From Thalassospira sp. MCCC 1A03138 (lineage in GTDB: Bacteria > Pseudomonadota > Alphaproteobacteria > Rhodospirillales > Thalassospiraceae), in assembly GCF_002115785.1 (NCBI RefSeq), contig NZ_JFJY01000004.1, positions 1 to 64,000 on the forward strand: a stretch of 64,000 bases of DNA. The letters are read 5' to 3'. Positions 1-9,143 of this stretch are shown here, one piece after another. Below the pieces are notes generated by a model that worked only from the letters and a program-made list of their open reading frames with translations, was not told the DNA's origin and did not search any database. Both the position numbers and the translations under genes were made by a program. Numbering within the stretch: position 1 is the stretch's first letter; each line of letters starts with the position of its first letter.

Positions 1-23
1 CCGCACCCCGTCGGTGGAGGCGG

Positions 24-52
24 GTTATAGGCCCCACCCAAGGAACTGTCAA
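24..52 (-). promoter_or_regulatory. Strong sigma70-type promoter reading out of the window
   Basis: On the minus strand TTGACA (47-52) is followed by exactly 17 nt and TATAAC (24-29), then a GC-rich discriminator. This near-consensus layout is typical of stable RNA or ribosomal protein genes. Transcription would begin near position 17 and run left, off the window, so the target is not visible. Confidence 0.6.
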
Positions 53-315
53 ACCCTTTTTTGGAAAAAAACGCGCTAAAAACGCAAAAAGTTGGAAAGC
101 CGCTTTTCCCTTAATTTCCGCCACAACCCGCCATATCACTGTCTGATTGAGTGCGCCGCAGCATCATTTTGACCATATGGTTAGGAATTGCATTTCCCCG
201 ATTACGCCAACCGCAGAAAACAGCCGTTTCACCCTTAGCACCACCGCGCCACCATTTTGCACAGCACAAAACGGGCATCCACAGCCTTTCACCCCACCCC
301 GGTCGTCTTTTGCGA

Positions 316-414
316 ACACATATATATAACGAGCCGTCGTGAAATCAGATTTCCCCCGAAAAGCCTATGCCAAAACACCGGGCCATCACCGGCAATTTAC
401 ACACATATATATAA
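316..414. repeat. Pair of 14-bp direct repeats, ACACATATATATAA
   Basis: The identical 14-mer ACACATATATATAA occurs at 316-329 and 401-414, 85 bp apart, in non-coding DNA about 400-480 bp upstream of the M23 peptidase gene. The alternating TA core is self-complementary. It could be a paired regulator site, an easily melted element, or chance in an AT-rich spacer. Confidence 0.45.
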
Positions 415-801
415 GTGTACGAATCATGGAGTGCGCCGGATGCCGTCCGGCCCCGGCAGCGCAACATTCAGGATGGTGATTCGCAGATACCGGCACACAT
501 TTTGGCCAGCGATCATACGCATCGACAAAAGGTGTGAATTTAAATGGTTAACACGCTGCCATTTTCTTGCCATTCTCGCCATTCAGATCAGCGTCGTTCT
601 TGTGAAGCGCCTGCCTTGATCATTTCAACGGTTCGTAAACCATATCCCGGCATCATGACCTTATCGGGACAGTGTCCGACCAGTTGCGAATTGGCATTTC
701 ACATTTACGAGTCTTTTTTGTATAAGGTTCGTGCCGATGTTGCCGCAAAGAGCAACTCGCTGGGCACACTGCATTATTAGTTCTAGGGGAGTTCTGCGGC
801 A

Positions 802-2112
802 ATGGCCGGAAGAGACTTGGTATCTATTGCCACCATCATGGCAATCTTGGGGGGGACTGCGGGTTTCATCCTCTCTGACCATTACTCCAACGCTTCGGAT
901 ACCGCTTTATCAGCCAGTGCTGCTGAAAGCGAGTTAAGCGCTTCTCCCCCATCCGGTGTGACCGAAACGGCCAACCTGCCCGATAACGAACCCCGTCTTG
1001 AAACGGTTGTGTTGGAAAAAGGTTCCAACCTGATGGCAACTTTAACTGCGGCGGGACTGGAACGGTCGGTTGCGTTCAATGCCATCGAAGCCCTTCGCGA
1101 TGTTTACAATCCCCGCAAACTGCGCGCTGGCCAGGAATTTGACCTTGTTTATGCCAGCGACACCGAGGGTGACAGCGGACTTTTTGACACGCTCCGTTTC
1201 CAGCCTGATCCCGAAACCGTTGTTCTGGTTTCCCGCACCGATGACGGCTTTACCGCGTCGAGTGACAAGGTCGCACTGACCCCTGTGCGCAATGTTTCAT
1301 CCGGCGTAATTGATCAGAGCCTGTTCCTTGCCGCTGAAAAGAACGGTATGCCGCTTTCGGTGCTGATGGAACTGATTGAACTTTATTCCTACGAAGTCGA
1401 CTTCCAGCGCGACATCCAGCCGGGTGACAGTTTCGAGGTAATGTTTGAAGAATTGCGCAACGATTCCGGCGAGCGCGTTCGCTATGGCGATGTCGTTTAT
1501 GCCAGCATGACGCTGAGCGGCAACAATGTCCGTCTTTATTCCTATAAAGACAGCAATGGCGATGTCGACTTTTATAACCAGAAGGGCGAATCGTATCGCC
1601 GTGCCCTGATGCGTACGCCCATCAACGGCGCACGCCTGTCATCGGGCTTTGGTGCCCGCAAGCACCCGATTCTCGGTTTTACCAAAATGCATAAGGGCGT
1701 GGACTTTGCCGCCCCGCCAGGGACCCCGATTTTTGCGGCCGGTAACGGTACTGTTGCCAAAATCGGTCGCAATGGCGGGTACGGGAACTATATCCGTCTG
1801 CGCCACAACGATTCGTACGATACCGCATATGCCCATATGAAGGGCTTCGCCAAAGGCCTTAAACAGGGATCGCGGGTCAAGCAGGGGGATGTGATCGGAT
1901 ATGTCGGCACCACAGGTGCTTCAACCGGGCCCCACCTTCACTTCGAAATCCTGAAAAACAATGCACAGGTCAACCCGATCAAGGTCAAGATGCCCAGCGG
2001 CAAGACCCTGAAAGGCAACGAGCTGAAAACTTTCCTGGCCAAGGCAGAGGGGCTCCGCGGACAATATGCCGAACTTTCGATGCATAACCGCAAAGTCGCC
2101 AGCGCCGAATAA
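802..2112 (+). CDS. M23 family murein endopeptidase, membrane anchored
   Basis: This 436-residue protein resembles MepM/YebA-type zinc endopeptidases, which cut peptide cross-links in peptidoglycan. Residues about 6-24 form an N-terminal signal anchor, so the enzyme should face the periplasm. A LysM/OapA-like region (about 75-115) precedes a C-terminal lysostaphin-type domain. The zinc and catalytic residues are present: H297 and D301 in HKGVD, and H378/H380 in GPHLHFE. The start has the purine-rich site AGGGGAG about 10 nt upstream. The gene stands alone and ends at a hairpin shared with the convergent LysR gene. The family call is firm; the exact cross-link cleaved is inferred. Confidence 0.9.
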   Translation: MAGRDLVSIATIMAILGGTAGFILSDHYSNASDTALSASAAESELSASPPSGVTETANLPDNEPRLETVVLEKGSNLMATLTAAGLERSVAFNAIEALRDVYNPRKLRAGQEFDLVYASDTEGDSGLFDTLRFQPDPETVVLVSRTDDGFTASSDKVALTPVRNVSSGVIDQSLFLAAEKNGMPLSVLMELIELYSYEVDFQRDIQPGDSFEVMFEELRNDSGERVRYGDVVYASMTLSGNNVRLYSYKDSNGDVDFYNQKGESYRRALMRTPINGARLSSGFGARKHPILGFTKMHKGVDFAAPPGTPIFAAGNGTVAKIGRNGGYGNYIRLRHNDSYDTAYAHMKGFAKGLKQGSRVKQGDVIGYVGTTGASTGPHLHFEILKNNAQVNPIKVKMPSGKTLKGNELKTFLAKAEGLRGQYAELSMHNRKVASAE

Positions 2113-2136
2113 ACAGCACTTCCTGAAAATTTAGCA

Positions 2137-2156
2137 AGCCCGCCATCTGGCGGGCT
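2137..2156. terminator. Bidirectional terminator between M23 and LysR genes
   Basis: A perfect 8-bp stem (AGCCCGCC / GGCGGGCT) with an ATCT loop lies between two convergent genes. It abuts the stop codon of the LysR gene. Confidence 0.75.
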
Positions 2157-3077
2157 TTATGCTTTTGGTGCCTGTTCACCACCCAGCATTTTATCCAGTT
2201 CAAGAATAAGACCGTCATAGAAATCACGTGCCATACCCGATAACGGCCGCACGTTGGACGTAATGATTTCCAATGGCTCCATAATGCGAGGACGAAACGG
2301 CAGCAACCGGATATTGGGAAAGTTGAAGGCATCGCTGAAATACCGGCAATTAAGAGCATCTACCAATGTCAAACCCATGCCGAGATTGACAAACGACATG
2401 GCATGAACCGTCGTATGGACCTCGATGATACGATTGAACGTGATCCCGGCATCGTCATAAGCCCGGCGCAATTCCCGTGTGGTGGCATTTTCCGAATCAA
2501 GCGTGATCCAGGGGGATGTTCCGGCATCCGCCAATGTCACTTCATCAAGCTGTGCCGCAGGATGATCAAGTGGAACGGCACAGAAGCATGGCAAATCCAT
2601 CGAAACCGATTCATGGCTCAGCGAGCTTTCGGATTTATCCACCAGTCCGATCTGATACTGCCCGGATGCCACCCCCTGCCGGATCACTGAACAGCCGGCA
2701 TGGTGCAGGCTGACCTGCACACCGGGATTCTTTTTCATGTAATCGGCAATCAGTTCCGGCAAAAAGCGATAGGCAGGCCCAAAGATTGAACAGATCCGCA
2801 GACGCCCGCCCTTATTATTGCGCGCCGCTTTCAGACTGTCTTCCAGATGGCTGAGCCCCTGCAGGATTGAATAAACTTCATCATGCAGAAAGTGCGCTTC
2901 GTCGGTCGGCAGAAGTTTACCGTTATGCCGCACAAACAGCTTGTAACCGATTTCTGCCTCGAAATTCGCCAGCATCTTGCTGGCAGCAGGCTGGCTGACG
3001 AAGCTTCGTTCGGCCGCGCGGGTGATGCTGCCAGTGACAAAAACCTCGTGAAATATCCGTAAACGCTTGATATTCAT
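2157..3077 (-). CDS. LysR-family transcriptional regulator, divergent from aap operon
   Basis: A LysR-type regulator of 306 residues from the ATG chosen here. The winged helix-turn-helix covers about residues 1-60 (ITRAAERSFVSQPAASKMLANFE) and the co-inducer domain about 90-300. A TTG one codon upstream is also possible. It is transcribed away from aapJQMP and the FAD oxidoreductase, and a T-N11-A dyad sits just upstream of its start. By the usual LysR arrangement it probably represses itself and activates the transporter operon in response to the transported compound. The ligand cannot be read from the sequence. Confidence 0.88.
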   Translation of the reverse strand: MNIKRLRIFHEVFVTGSITRAAERSFVSQPAASKMLANFEAEIGYKLFVRHNGKLLPTDEAHFLHDEVYSILQGLSHLEDSLKAARNNKGGRLRICSIFGPAYRFLPELIADYMKKNPGVQVSLHHAGCSVIRQGVASGQYQIGLVDKSESSLSHESVSMDLPCFCAVPLDHPAAQLDEVTLADAGTSPWITLDSENATTRELRRAYDDAGITFNRIIEVHTTVHAMSFVNLGMGLTLVDALNCRYFSDAFNFPNIRLLPFRPRIMEPLEIITSNVRPLSGMARDFYDGLILELDKMLGGEQAPKA

Positions 3078-3082
3078 CAATC

Positions 3083-3097
3083 ATAACTCAAAGTTAT
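3083..3097. promoter_or_regulatory. LysR-type operator candidate (T-N11-A dyad)
   Basis: ATAACT-CAA-AGTTAT is a perfect 15-bp dyad containing T-N11-A, the LysR consensus form. It lies in the LysR/aapJ divergent spacer, six bases from the regulator's start codon, where binding would also block autogenous expression. Confidence 0.5.
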
Positions 3098-3266
3098 CGA
3101 ACCATTAAAAACATTCAATACCATTATTCTTGTTCTTATCCTAGGATCACGATGATTTTGCGCCGGGGGCCGGAAATCGCGTCTGATGCAGCGGCATCAC
3201 AGACTGCGATACGGAAAACCGGTTTGCAGAAACAGCATCAACAAGAACCTTAATCAGGGAAGCATA

Positions 3267-4307
3267 ATGAATAAATTTGCCTCGGCTCTGGCTGTCAGTG
3301 CAGCCATGATTTTCGTCCAGACGTCGGCCAGTCAGGCCGAAGAAGGCACATCGACACTTCAGACCGTCAAGGATCGCGGCAGTGTTAGCTGTGTGATCGG
3401 GAACTCCTTCCCGGGCTTTTACAGCCTGAACAAGGAAGGCGAATGGCAGGGCATGGATATCGATATGTGCCGTGGTGTTGCCGCAGCCGTTTTCGGAGAT
3501 GCAGGCAAGGTCAACTTCCTGCCGGTTCAGTGGGCACAGAGCTTTACCACGATCAAAAGCGGCAAGGGCGACATCCTTTCCAAAGGCATGACCTGGACGC
3601 TGTCACGTGATGTAAGCCAGGGCCTCGACTTCCTTGACACCTATTTCTATGACGGTCAGGGCTTCATGGTCCGCAAGGACCTTGGTGTCACGTCCGTCAA
3701 AGAACTTAAAGGTGCGACGGTCTGCGTGCTGACCGGCACTTCAAGCGAACTGAACCTTGCCGATTACAGCCGGACACATGGTCTGGACCTGAAAACGGTT
3801 GTTTTCGATGATTCGGCCGTGCGTAACACCGCGTTCTTTAACGACAACTGCGATGCACTGACCAATGACAAGTCCGGCCTTGCGGCACAACGTTCCGCCG
3901 CACCGAACCCGGCAGATTATGTTGTTCTGCCCGAAACCATTTCGAAAGAAGCCCTGTCATTTGCCGTCAAACAGAACGACAGCGAATGGGCCAATGTCGT
4001 GAAATGGACCTTCCAGGCGATGGTGGCCGCCGAGGAATACGGCATCACCTCGGAAAATGTTGATGACATGCGCGCCAATTCGGAAAGCCCGATCGTCCGT
4101 CGTATTCTGGGGGTCGAAGGCGATCTGCATGTCGGCCTCGGGTTGCCGCAGGACTGGGCCTATCAGGTCATCAAGAATGTTGGCAATTACGGCGAAATCT
4201 ATGAACGCAATGTCGGCCCGAACAGCATTCTCGGTCTGGATCGCGAAGGCACGCTGAATGCCCTTTGGCAGGATGGCGGCCTGATGTATGCAAAGTCATT
4301 CCGTTAA
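3267..4307 (+). CDS. aapJ: Aap-type amino acid ABC transporter, substrate-binding protein
   Basis: Periplasmic solute-binding protein of 346 residues, close to the AapJ family length. The start at 3267 has the site AGGGA about 5 nt upstream. Residues 1-24 are a clear Sec signal peptide with cleavage after SQA. The mature protein begins with the family pattern TLQTVKDRG, then binding-fold segments such as WQGMDIDMCRGVAAAVFGD. It is the first gene of a four-gene transporter operon with AapQ, AapM and AapP homologues. Aap systems in rhizobia take up a broad range of L-amino acids. The neighbouring oxidoreductase suggests a narrower substrate here, which is inference. Confidence 0.88.
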   Translation: MNKFASALAVSAAMIFVQTSASQAEEGTSTLQTVKDRGSVSCVIGNSFPGFYSLNKEGEWQGMDIDMCRGVAAAVFGDAGKVNFLPVQWAQSFTTIKSGKGDILSKGMTWTLSRDVSQGLDFLDTYFYDGQGFMVRKDLGVTSVKELKGATVCVLTGTSSELNLADYSRTHGLDLKTVVFDDSAVRNTAFFNDNCDALTNDKSGLAAQRSAAPNPADYVVLPETISKEALSFAVKQNDSEWANVVKWTFQAMVAAEEYGITSENVDDMRANSESPIVRRILGVEGDLHVGLGLPQDWAYQVIKNVGNYGEIYERNVGPNSILGLDREGTLNALWQDGGLMYAKSFR

Positions 4308-4375
4308 TTCCGTACATTCAGGCGGGCTGGTGATCCAGCCTGCCTGAATGCCCCACATTCCCACGGTTATCCGGT

Positions 4376-5578
4376 ATGAACTTTATTTCGCCATCGCGTC
4401 CAAAACCTGGCATCGCGAACAGCATTTTCTCCTGCCTGAACAAGGATTCAACACGTGGCGTGGTCATACAGGCCGCAACGCTTGGCCTTGTGCTGGCAGT
4501 TCTTTTGTATCTGTTTTCAAATTCGGCACAGAACCTTGACAGGCTCGGTCTGAGTTTCGGGTTTGACTTTCTGCAAACGACCGCCGGCTTTGACATAAGC
4601 TGGAGCCTGATCGCCTATGACCCGAGCATGAGCTATTGGCGGGTCTTTCTGGTCGGGATCGTCAACACCCTGTTCCTGTCCTTCTGTGTCATTGTCTTTG
4701 GCACCCTTATCGGCACCATTGTTGGCATTTTGCGCCTGTCCCATAACCCGTTGGTATCGCAACTGGCGCGTTGTTATGTCGAGGTCGTCCGTAATGTCCC
4801 GCTGCTGATCCAGATTATTTTCTGGTTCACCACCGTCTTTTCCGCCCTGCCGCCACCGCGCAGTGGTTACGGGTTTGCCGGGCTGGTCTTTTTGAACAAT
4901 CGCGGCTTTTACATGCCATCCGCTGTCACCGATATGTCCGGCTGGCTGATTGCGGCAGGAAGCCTGACTTTGTTTGGCACACTCTGGTTCCTTCTGCGTG
5001 GCATACGTCGCCAGCAACGCCAAAGCGGATCGGTCAGCCGTTCGTATCGGATCGCCTTTGCCCTCTGGGGGCTTGTGTTATGTGGCATGGCCCTGATCGT
5101 TGGCAGTTCATTGCGCTGGTCCGTCCCGGCGTTGCAGGGCTTCAATATCGAGGGTGGCATGTTTTTGCCCTCGGCATTTGGCGCGGCCTTTATCGCAATG
5201 ACGGTTTACCGGTCCGCCGCCATTGCCGAAACCGTGCGTGCGGGTATGGAATCCATCAGCAAGGGACAACATGAAGCCGCCGCGACCATCGGCTTTTCAC
5301 GGTTTCAAACGCTTCGCCTGATCCTGATTCCGCAGGCCGTTCGCGCCATTATTCCCCCGCTTGCCAATTCCTGGCTGGTCGCGACCAAGGATTCGTCGCT
5401 TGCCGTTGCCATCGGCTTTCCCGAACTGGTGTCGGTCTTTATGCAGACATCGGTCAACCAGACGGGGCGCGCGATCGAGATCATTTCGATGGTGATGGGC
5501 TTTTACGTCGTGGTCAGTCTGATCATTTCATATCTGCTCAACAAATATAACGCCCACGTGCAAATCAAGGCGAGGTAA
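4376..5578 (+). CDS. aapQ: Aap-type amino acid ABC transporter, permease 1
   Basis: Inner-membrane permease of 400 residues, matching the enlarged AapQ type rather than the ~220-residue HisQ type. An N-terminal hydrophobic segment and a long middle loop (about 130-240) precede the canonical permease core. The ATPase-contact (EAA) loop is visible as EAAATIGFSRFQTLRLILIP near residue 300. It forms the translocation channel with AapM. The ribosome-binding site is weak, and the gene follows aapJ by 68 nt with a small AT-poor inverted repeat between them that may adjust expression relative to the binding protein. Confidence 0.87.
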   Translation: MNFISPSRPKPGIANSIFSCLNKDSTRGVVIQAATLGLVLAVLLYLFSNSAQNLDRLGLSFGFDFLQTTAGFDISWSLIAYDPSMSYWRVFLVGIVNTLFLSFCVIVFGTLIGTIVGILRLSHNPLVSQLARCYVEVVRNVPLLIQIIFWFTTVFSALPPPRSGYGFAGLVFLNNRGFYMPSAVTDMSGWLIAAGSLTLFGTLWFLLRGIRRQQRQSGSVSRSYRIAFALWGLVLCGMALIVGSSLRWSVPALQGFNIEGGMFLPSAFGAAFIAMTVYRSAAIAETVRAGMESISKGQHEAAATIGFSRFQTLRLILIPQAVRAIIPPLANSWLVATKDSSLAVAIGFPELVSVFMQTSVNQTGRAIEIISMVMGFYVVVSLIISYLLNKYNAHVQIKAR

Positions 5579-5581
5579 GCA

Positions 5582-6925
5582 ATGTCTGAACAAAAGCTCA
5601 AACATTTCGTTCCCACCCCGCCCCGCCTTCCGGCCACGAACGAGCAAAACCTGCTACGCCGCATTCAAAAGCAATGCTTTAACAGCATCGGCAACAGCCT
5701 GCTGACCATCTCGGTTCTGGTGCTGATCTACTATGTCGCAAAATCGTTTCTCGACTGGGCTGTCTTCAACGCGGTGTGGAATGCGGCCACCCGGCGCGAA
5801 TGCATGGATATAAGCCCGGATGGTGCCTGCTGGGCCGGTGTGATCGACTGGTTTAACGGCCTGATTTACGGGCGTTATCCGGATGAAGAACAATGGCGCG
5901 TCAATGGCGGTGTCGTCATGGGGCTTTTGTGGTTATTGCCCCTGATGAACCGGCGCATTGCCTATCGCAATTCCATCCTGATCAGCTGGATCACCCTGTA
6001 TCCGTTTCTTGGGGCCTATATGTTCCTTGGCGGCACCTTCGGACAGGATGTCGGGATCATTCATATGGTCTTTACGTCGCTGGCGGCGGGCTACTTCATC
6101 CTGCTTTATCTGAACTGGATGCTGTGTGCCGCCGGGCAATCTTCGCTGCCGGAAAGGGTGACACCGCTGACATCAAAGCTGTTTCGGCGCGGGCAACATA
6201 TGAACGGTTTCCTGCTGGTCTGGGCCGTTCTGTCGATCCTTTGCGGCGTCGCACTGGCGCAGGTAAATCTGGAACCTGTTCCAGTGGATCGTTGGGGCGG
6301 ATTGTTCCTCACACTGATCATCGCGTCCTTTGCGATTACCATGTCCATTCCGGTTGGTATTCTGCTGGCACTCGGGCGACGCTCGAAACTACCAGTCATT
6401 CACTGGTTATCGATGATGCTGATCGAACTGGTGCGCGCGGTGCCGCTGATTACCGTTCTGTTCATGGCCGTCACCCTTTTGCCGATCTTTTTGCCAAGTG
6501 GTGCCGAGCCCGACAAACTCTCGCAAGTCCTGTTTGCGGTTTGCCTGTTTGCCGGGGCCTATATGGCCGAAAACATCCGCGGCGGCCTGCAAGCCATTCC
6601 CGACGGCCAATATGAAGCCGCCCAGACACTGGGGCTTGGCTATTGGCTGACGATGGGCCTGATCATTCTGCCACAGGCGATGCGGCTGATGATCCCGAAC
6701 ATCATGACATCCTTTATCAGCATGCTCAAAGACACGACCCTGGTTTCGATCATCGGCCTGTTCGACATCATGCTGATGGCGCGCAATATCTCCAACGACA
6801 AAAACTGGATCGGCCTGCATACAGAGCCGCTTGCCCTGATTTCGATCCTGTTCTTTGTGATGTGCTACGGCATGTCGCAATACAGCCTGAACCTTGAAAA
6901 ACGACTGAAAGCGCATCGCTCATGA
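5582..6925 (+). CDS. aapM: Aap-type amino acid ABC transporter, permease 2
   Basis: Second permease, 447 residues, longer than the ~385 residues usual for AapM because of an extended N-terminal and periplasmic part. That part includes a Cys/Trp-rich loop around residues 70-105 (RRECMD, GACW). Several membrane helices follow, and the conserved EAA loop reads [20 protein letters not shown] near residue 345. It starts 3 nt after aapQ stops and overlaps aapP by ATGA, so the three genes are translationally coupled. The two cysteines in the outer loop could form a disulfide, which is inference. Confidence 0.87.
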   Translation: MSEQKLKHFVPTPPRLPATNEQNLLRRIQKQCFNSIGNSLLTISVLVLIYYVAKSFLDWAVFNAVWNAATRRECMDISPDGACWAGVIDWFNGLIYGRYPDEEQWRVNGGVVMGLLWLLPLMNRRIAYRNSILISWITLYPFLGAYMFLGGTFGQDVGIIHMVFTSLAAGYFILLYLNWMLCAAGQSSLPERVTPLTSKLFRRGQHMNGFLLVWAVLSILCGVALAQVNLEPVPVDRWGGLFLTLIIASFAITMSIPVGILLALGRRSKLPVIHWLSMMLIELVRAVPLITVLFMAVTLLPIFLPSGAEPDKLSQVLFAVCLFAGAYMAENIRGGLQAIPDGQYEAAQTLGLGYWLTMGLIILPQAMRLMIPNIMTSFISMLKDTTLVSIIGLFDIMLMARNISNDKNWIGLHTEPLALISILFFVMCYGMSQYSLNLEKRLKAHRS

Positions 6926-7692
6926 CTCTGTCTGATCCGCAGGCACCGGCAGGCAAACTGTCCCGCCCGGCCATTGAAATCGATAACCTGAACAAATGGT
7001 TTGGATCCTATCACGCATTGCGTGACGTCTCCCTGACCGTTGGCGAGCAGGAAATCATGGTGGTGTGCGGCCCCTCTGGCTCCGGCAAGTCCACTTTGAT
7101 CCGCTGCCTCAATCATCTTGAAGAATATCAGGAAGGCCGGATTTGCGTCTTTGGGCAGGAGCTTGCCCGCGACCAGAAAAGTGACCGGTTCATTCATCAA
7201 ACCATGGGCATGGTATTTCAGAACTTTAATCTGTTTCCCCATCTTACGGTTTTACAGAACTGCACGCTTGGCCTGACATGGTTGCGTAAGAAAACCGAAA
7301 GCGAAGCCCGCGATATCGCCATGGGATTGCTTGAACGTGTTGGCATCGAGCACCTTGCGGATCGCTTCCCCGGGCAGCTCTCCGGCGGTCAACAGCAGCG
7401 CGTGGCGATTTCGCGGTCACTCGCGATGGATCCGAAAATCATGCTGTTTGATGAACCGACATCCGCCCTTGATCCGGAAATGGTCAAGGAGGTGCTTGAT
7501 GTGATGGTCAAACTTGCTGAAACCGGCATGACCATGGTGTGTGTCACCCACGAAATGCAGTTCGCCCGTCAGGTCGCAGACCGCGTGGTGTTCATGCAGG
7601 ACGGCGAAATTGTTGAAGTTGGCCCACCTGAGCAAGTCCTCTTGCATCCGCAATGGGATCGCACGCGGGAGTTCCTCAATCACATTCTTTAG
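6922..7692 (+). CDS. aapP: Aap-type amino acid ABC transporter, ATPase
   Basis: ATP-binding subunit of 256 residues. All motifs are present: Walker [10 protein letters not shown] (50-58), Q-loop at Q100, signature LSGGQ (153-157), Walker B IMLFDE (173-178), and a switch histidine in VTHEM. It powers import through AapQ/AapM at the cytoplasmic face. The start codon overlaps the aapM stop by 4 nt (ATGA). The FAD oxidoreductase gene begins 50 nt downstream on the same strand without an obvious terminator, so it is probably co-transcribed. Confidence 0.92.
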   Translation: MTLSDPQAPAGKLSRPAIEIDNLNKWFGSYHALRDVSLTVGEQEIMVVCGPSGSGKSTLIRCLNHLEEYQEGRICVFGQELARDQKSDRFIHQTMGMVFQNFNLFPHLTVLQNCTLGLTWLRKKTESEARDIAMGLLERVGIEHLADRFPGQLSGGQQQRVAISRSLAMDPKIMLFDEPTSALDPEMVKEVLDVMVKLAETGMTMVCVTHEMQFARQVADRVVFMQDGEIVEVGPPEQVLLHPQWDRTREFLNHIL

Positions 7693-7742
7693 GTCCTAGT
7701 CCCCTAATCCCCGATACACGCCCTGAAACGGAACACATCGAG

Positions 7743-9053
7743 ATGTTGGCAAAACATTCATCGAACTATATCCATGCGCCTTATTGGCAGGCGGCCATCG
7801 CGCCGAAAAAACCTGAAACATCGCTCAACCATCGCGATCTTCCCGACCGTGCCGATACCGTAATTATCGGCGGGGGCTATACCGGCATCTCGGCCGCCAT
7901 CACCCTTGCCCGCGCCGGTCAGAAGGTCGTCGTTTTCGAAGCCGACGCGTTCGGCAACGGTGCCAGCAGCCGCAATGGCGGGATGCTTGGCCCAAGCTTC
8001 AGCAAGCTGGGTGAAAATGGCCTTGAACGCCAATATGGCCGCGAACAGGTTCACGCCACGATCCGCGAAAGTCTGTCGGCCTTTAACTGGCTGGTGAATT
8101 TCATTCGCGACGAACAGATCGATTGCGACCTTCAGATATGCGGACGTTTTCGCGGCGCCAGTCACCCCGCTCACTATGCCGGTCTGATCGAACAGGCCAG
8201 CGAAATCGCCAAGATTGTCGACTTCCCCGCGATTGAAATCAGCCGCGCCCAACAGGGCGACGAAGTCGGATCAAACGCCTATTACGGCGGTGTGGTTTAT
8301 CCGACTGATGGTGCGGTTCATCCGGCCAAGCTTTTTCAGGGCCTGTGTGAAATTGCAAAGCGCGACGGGGCATTGCTGTTTGATCACAGTCCCGTACGTC
8401 AGGTGATCAAAAACAACAGCCAGTTCATCGTCGGTGTCGATGACAAAAATATCACCGCCGATCATGTCATCATCGCGACCAACGGCTATACCGGCGGGCC
8501 GTTTGGTAAATTCAAACGCCGCCTGATTCCGATCCGATCCGCGATGATCGCAACCGAAGAATTGCCGGAATCCGTCATCCGGTCGGTGTCACCCAAACTA
8601 CGCTGTCATGGCAGCACCGAACGCCTGTCGGTCTATTACCGCCCCTCCCCCGATGGCAAACGCATCCTGTTTGGCGGGCGGTCGCTTGGTTATGGAGATT
8701 GCCCGCAGATATATCATAAATACCTGCAAAACTTCATGACGCGCCTGTTCCCGCAGCTCTCAAACGCAAAACTTGATTACGTCTGGTCGGGCAAAATCGC
8801 CTACACGTTCGATCATGTCCCCCATATCGGGGTAATGGACGGCATGCATTATGCCATGGGCTATTGCGGATCGGGTGTGGGACGGGCGAATTACTTCGGA
8901 CGCAAGATTGCGCAAAAGGTGCTTGATCAGGCCGAAGGCTACACAATCTTTGAAGAATTCCCCTTCAAGACCCGCCCGTTCTATACCGGCCATCCATGGT
9001 TCCTGCCCGCGATCATGAAATGGCACAGTCTGGCGGATCGACTTGGGTTTTAG
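7743..9053 (+). CDS. FAD-dependent oxidoreductase (DAO family, PuuB/DadA-like)
   Basis: A 436-residue flavoprotein of the D-amino-acid oxidase superfamily, closest in layout to gamma-glutamylputrescine oxidase-like enzymes. The Rossmann motif GGGYTG lies at 43-48 with the ribose-binding acidic residue E67, followed by the family hallmark ASSRNGG (74-80). A C-terminal GVMDGMHYAMGYCGSGVGR-type segment binds FAD. It oxidises a secondary or primary amine. The linked amino acid transporter suggests that the substrate is whatever that transporter imports. Candidates are a D- or N-methyl amino acid or a polyamine derivative, and the sequence does not distinguish them. The start at 7743 was chosen because it leads directly into the family N-terminus. 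Confidence 0.8.
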   Translation: MLAKHSSNYIHAPYWQAAIAPKKPETSLNHRDLPDRADTVIIGGGYTGISAAITLARAGQKVVVFEADAFGNGASSRNGGMLGPSFSKLGENGLERQYGREQVHATIRESLSAFNWLVNFIRDEQIDCDLQICGRFRGASHPAHYAGLIEQASEIAKIVDFPAIEISRAQQGDEVGSNAYYGGVVYPTDGAVHPAKLFQGLCEIAKRDGALLFDHSPVRQVIKNNSQFIVGVDDKNITADHVIIATNGYTGGPFGKFKRRLIPIRSAMIATEELPESVIRSVSPKLRCHGSTERLSVYYRPSPDGKRILFGGRSLGYGDCPQIYHKYLQNFMTRLFPQLSNAKLDYVWSGKIAYTFDHVPHIGVMDGMHYAMGYCGSGVGRANYFGRKIAQKVLDQAEGYTIFEEFPFKTRPFYTGHPWFLPAIMKWHSLADRLGF

Positions 9054-9083
9054 GGGCGGCATTAATCCCCTCGGAAACAAGAA

Positions 9084-9109
9084 AAGGGCGGCCCGACGGG
9101 GCCGCCCTT
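9084..9109. terminator. Bidirectional terminator after the FAD oxidoreductase
   Basis: A perfect 11-bp stem (AAGGGCGGCCC / GGGCCGCCCTT) with a 4-nt loop separates the convergent oxidoreductase and ABC exporter genes. Confidence 0.8.
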
Positions 9110-9143
9110 GCTCGTTTTTCAATCCATAGCCGATTGTTAGCGC

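Larger units (their letters stand above)
1..801. other. Non-coding region before the M23 peptidase gene
   Basis: No convincing coding sequence is visible on either strand. Short open frames here have poor codon use and no ribosome-binding sites. The stretch holds a strong leftward promoter (24-52), a 14-bp direct repeat (316-329 and 401-414), and the presumed promoter of the downstream peptidase. I looked for clusters of DnaA boxes (TTATCCACA) and saw only one poor match near 277, so an origin is not supported. Confidence 0.6.

Noticed and set aside
1..801. Possible chromosome origin in a gene-free AT-rich stretch
   Set aside because: Only one poor DnaA-box match was seen and no dnaA, gidA or hemE gene is next to it. 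The AT repeats alone are not enough.
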